Origin: Streptomyces aureus
GTDB taxonomy: Bacteria > Actinomycetota > Actinomycetes > Streptomycetales > Streptomycetaceae
Direction of reading: 5' to 3'
Length of the DNA stretch: 60,296 nt
Assembly (NCBI RefSeq): GCF_001418135.1
Contig: NZ_LIPQ01000034.1
Coordinates: 1-60,296, forward strand
The notes under the pieces were generated by a model. That model did not search any database. It was not told the origin of the DNA and saw only the letters and a list, made by a program, of their open reading frames with translations. Positions 58,760 through 60,296 of the stretch are shown one piece after another. The first letter of the stretch is position 1, and each line of letters opens with the position of its first letter. The position numbers and the translations under genes are program-made.

Positions 58760-59422
58760 TCAGCGCGTCAATGCTGCGCGCAGACGTTCCTTCTCCACGC
58801 TGCCTGCCCGGCCGTCCTCACACATGAGCCTCACACTGCCGTCGCCGTTCAAGGGCAGCACGTCATCGGGTCTGAACTCGAAGAGACGCTCACCGTCTTT
58901 CGCGGGCCCTCCCAACTCTGCGAGCAGCAGCACGTAGCGGCCCGGTGGAGGTAGCTGCGCCTCAGAGGCCGGATACCAGGTGAGGGCAGGACCGGAGGAG
59001 GGGACGCCCCCGCCGGCCGTGAGGGCGCCGTCGATGTCGAAGCGGAAGGCCGAACCCTGGGTCGTGCCGTCGTCCACGTCTACGGCACCTTCTCTCAATT
59101 GTCCGTACACGACCTGGAAGCCCGCCCGTTGGCCGTCCTGGAGGTTCTCCACGGTGGTTCGCAGGCAGTGCGCCGAGGCCGCAGGAATACGTTCCTCCTG
59201 GTCTGCGTCTGGCGCATCCATGAACGTGGAGAGGGCACCTGCCGCTGTCGCCAGGACCACAGAGGCGGCTCCCAGGGCTCCGAGCCTCCGGCGCGCATGG
59301 GCTCGGCGAGCGCGGGCGGTGAATTCAGCACCGGGCAACATCGGCACGCTGCCCGGTAGTTCCGCGGCGGCACTGAGCAGTCGGTGCACCTGTTCTTCCT
59401 CTCGGTGACGCTGGTCAGTCAC
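58760..59422 (-). CDS. Membrane-anchored partner of an ECF sigma factor (anti-sigma-like)
   Basis: A 220-aa single-pass protein. The cytoplasmic N-terminus (VTDQRHREEEQVHRLLSAAA, to about residue 55) precedes a TM segment (LGALGAASVVLATAAGALST), and an extracellular domain of ~140 residues follows (VPSSGPALTWYPASEAQLPP). GTG 59422 is chosen because it overlaps the sigma stop by 8 bp and AAGGGG lies upstream; the frame extension to 59494 lies inside the sigma gene. Topology and coupling fit an anti-sigma factor, but no HxxxCxxC zinc anti-sigma motif is seen. Confidence 0.8.
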   Translation of the reverse strand: MTDQRHREEEQVHRLLSAAAELPGSVPMLPGAEFTARARRAHARRRLGALGAASVVLATAAGALSTFMDAPDADQEERIPAASAHCLRTTVENLQDGQRAGFQVVYGQLREGAVDVDDGTTQGSAFRFDIDGALTAGGGVPSSGPALTWYPASEAQLPPPGRYVLLLAELGGPAKDGERLFEFRPDDVLPLNGDGSVRLMCEDGRAGSVEKERLRAALTR

Positions 59423-59942
59423 GGTCGGAGACCCCTTCGTAGTCGTATGAGACGGCTTCGAGCACGCCCCCCTCCCGTAGGGCAGCCAGCGCACGGGCCG
59501 CCCTGCTCTTCACCGTGCCGCGTGAGCAGCTCAGTACCCTGGCGATCTCTTCCTCGCTGAGCTGATGGAAGTAGCGCAGCACGAGCACCGCGCGTTGAGT
59601 CGGCGGAAGTGTCTGTAACACCTTGCGTACCGCCATGCCGGTCGCCGTCGCGTCCTCGTGGCCCGGATGAGCAACATCCGGCAGCTGCTCGGCCGGGACC
59701 TCGGCATGCCACTTCCGTCGGCGATCCTTGATGAGCAGCCGGACCATCGTGGTGCGGGCGTATGCCTCTGCGGCTTCCGTCCGCCCGATGCGATGCCATG
59801 CACGATAGGTCCGCATCAGGGTCTCCTGGGCGAGGTCCTCGGCCTGTGGCCCCGCGCCCGTCAGCAGCCTGGCTGTCCGCAGTACCGAGCGGTAGCGCGC
59901 CTCCATGAACGCCGTGAACTCCTCGTCTCTGCCATTGCGCAT
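59415..59942 (-). CDS. ECF RNA polymerase sigma factor (SigE-family, short type)
   Basis: A 175-aa ECF sigma factor. Region 2 is FTAFMEARYRSVLRTARLLT with GAGPQAEDLAQETLMRTYRA. Region 4 is LPPTQRAVLVLRYFHQLSEE followed by EIARVLSCSRGTVKSRAARA. The opening MRNGRDEEFTAFMEARYRSV is typical of the SigE-type group abundant in Streptomyces. It is translationally coupled to the membrane protein gene behind it, so activity is probably controlled by that protein in response to an envelope signal. Regulon unknown. Confidence 0.93.
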   Translation of the reverse strand: MRNGRDEEFTAFMEARYRSVLRTARLLTGAGPQAEDLAQETLMRTYRAWHRIGRTEAAEAYARTTMVRLLIKDRRRKWHAEVPAEQLPDVAHPGHEDATATGMAVRKVLQTLPPTQRAVLVLRYFHQLSEEEIARVLSCSRGTVKSRAARALAALREGGVLEAVSYDYEGVSDRD

Positions 59943-60296
59943 CCGTTCCGCTCCTCGCCGGCCCTCCGCCCGGGCCTGTCACTCCGACAGAGGACCCAGC
60001 TGTCGAAAAGGGTTCCACGGACGAGAGAGGGAGACCTTCCACGGATTCTCAAGGCATCGCCGCGCGCGTGGGCGCGGAGCCGGCCGACTGACGGCATCCG
60101 GGTGCGCAAGGTCGCCGTGCGCAAGGCCGGTGAAGAGGCCCCGCACGCCGCTCAGGGTTTTGATCGCGCGGTCTCCAGAGCGGGCATCGTCGCGAGCCGT
60201 TCGACGTCCTCCAGGTAGGAACAGCCCCGCACAAGCAAGGATGTACTTGCCGCCGAGGCTGGGACCCTCCCGGCGCTAGTGACCTGAGTCAGAGGT
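59943..60296. promoter_or_regulatory. Upstream region of the ECF sigma operon
   Basis: 354 bp to the window end with no convincing gene. It presumably holds the promoter of the sigma operon; no element was clear enough to place. Confidence 0.35.

Noticed and set aside
1..60296. tRNA, rRNA or riboswitch genes
   Set aside because: No cloverleaf with conserved T-arm sequence, rRNA segment or recognisable riboswitch core was seen by eye; a covariance-model scan would be decisive.

Overview
The window is 60.3 kb of very GC-rich DNA with strong third-codon GC bias, GTG/TTG starts, 1-8 bp gene overlaps, ECF sigma factors, lipoprotein-dependent ABC importers and TPR-CHAT proteins. This fits Streptomyces or a close relative, probably an accessory part of the chromosome. 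At least six decayed genes or insertion-sequence scars are present.

Layout. 1-4.2 kb: end of an MFS permease, an aldehyde-dehydrogenase-fold enzyme and an acyl-CoA ligase. 4.6-5.3 kb: SRAP abasic-site DNA-repair protein. 5.8-11.4 kb: coupled three-gene operon (zinc-ribbon protein, membrane protein, 1390-aa TPR-CHAT protease-like protein). 12.0-13.4 kb: a small Cys/His protein and a double Lrp/AsnC regulator. 13.5-22.2 kb: peptide-type ABC importer (one subunit a natural permease-ATPase fusion), M20 amidohydrolase and acyl-CoA ligase, readable as import, amide hydrolysis and CoA activation of an acyl conjugate. 22.3-24.4 kb: IS5-type remnant, a hypothetical gene and decayed sequence. 24.4-41.7 kb: mannan island interrupted by a decayed ABC gene, a PLP enzyme/DauR-like pair and IS debris. 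42.5-50.8 kb: hypotheticals, an ECF41-type sigma factor divergent from a reductase-SnoaL fusion, a SRPBCC protein, a secreted propeller protein and a histone-like coiled-coil protein. 51.2-55.5 kb: second coupled TPR-CHAT operon (membrane protein, 49-aa acidic protein, 1172-aa TPR-CHAT). 56.0-60.0 kb: dienelactone-hydrolase-fold protein, DHFR/RibD-like reductase, DUF1963-like protein and an ECF sigma with a membrane partner.

The mannan island is the most complete pathway. It has a secreted GH5 mannanase with two CBM10-like modules, an oligosaccharide ABC importer, an intracellular GH2 beta-mannosidase, mannose-6-phosphate isomerase, a ROK sugar kinase and two paralogous LacI regulators. A 14-bp palindrome, TGACAACGTTGTCT, is identical upstream of the mannanase and of the kinase-isomerase genes 17 kb away. 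Its 12-bp core recurs inside the beta-mannosidase gene. A second, degenerate mannanase lies at 38.4-39.0 kb.

The best candidates for an under-described system are the two TPR-CHAT operons. Each couples a membrane protein and a small accessory protein to a large protein with an intact His/Cys pair.
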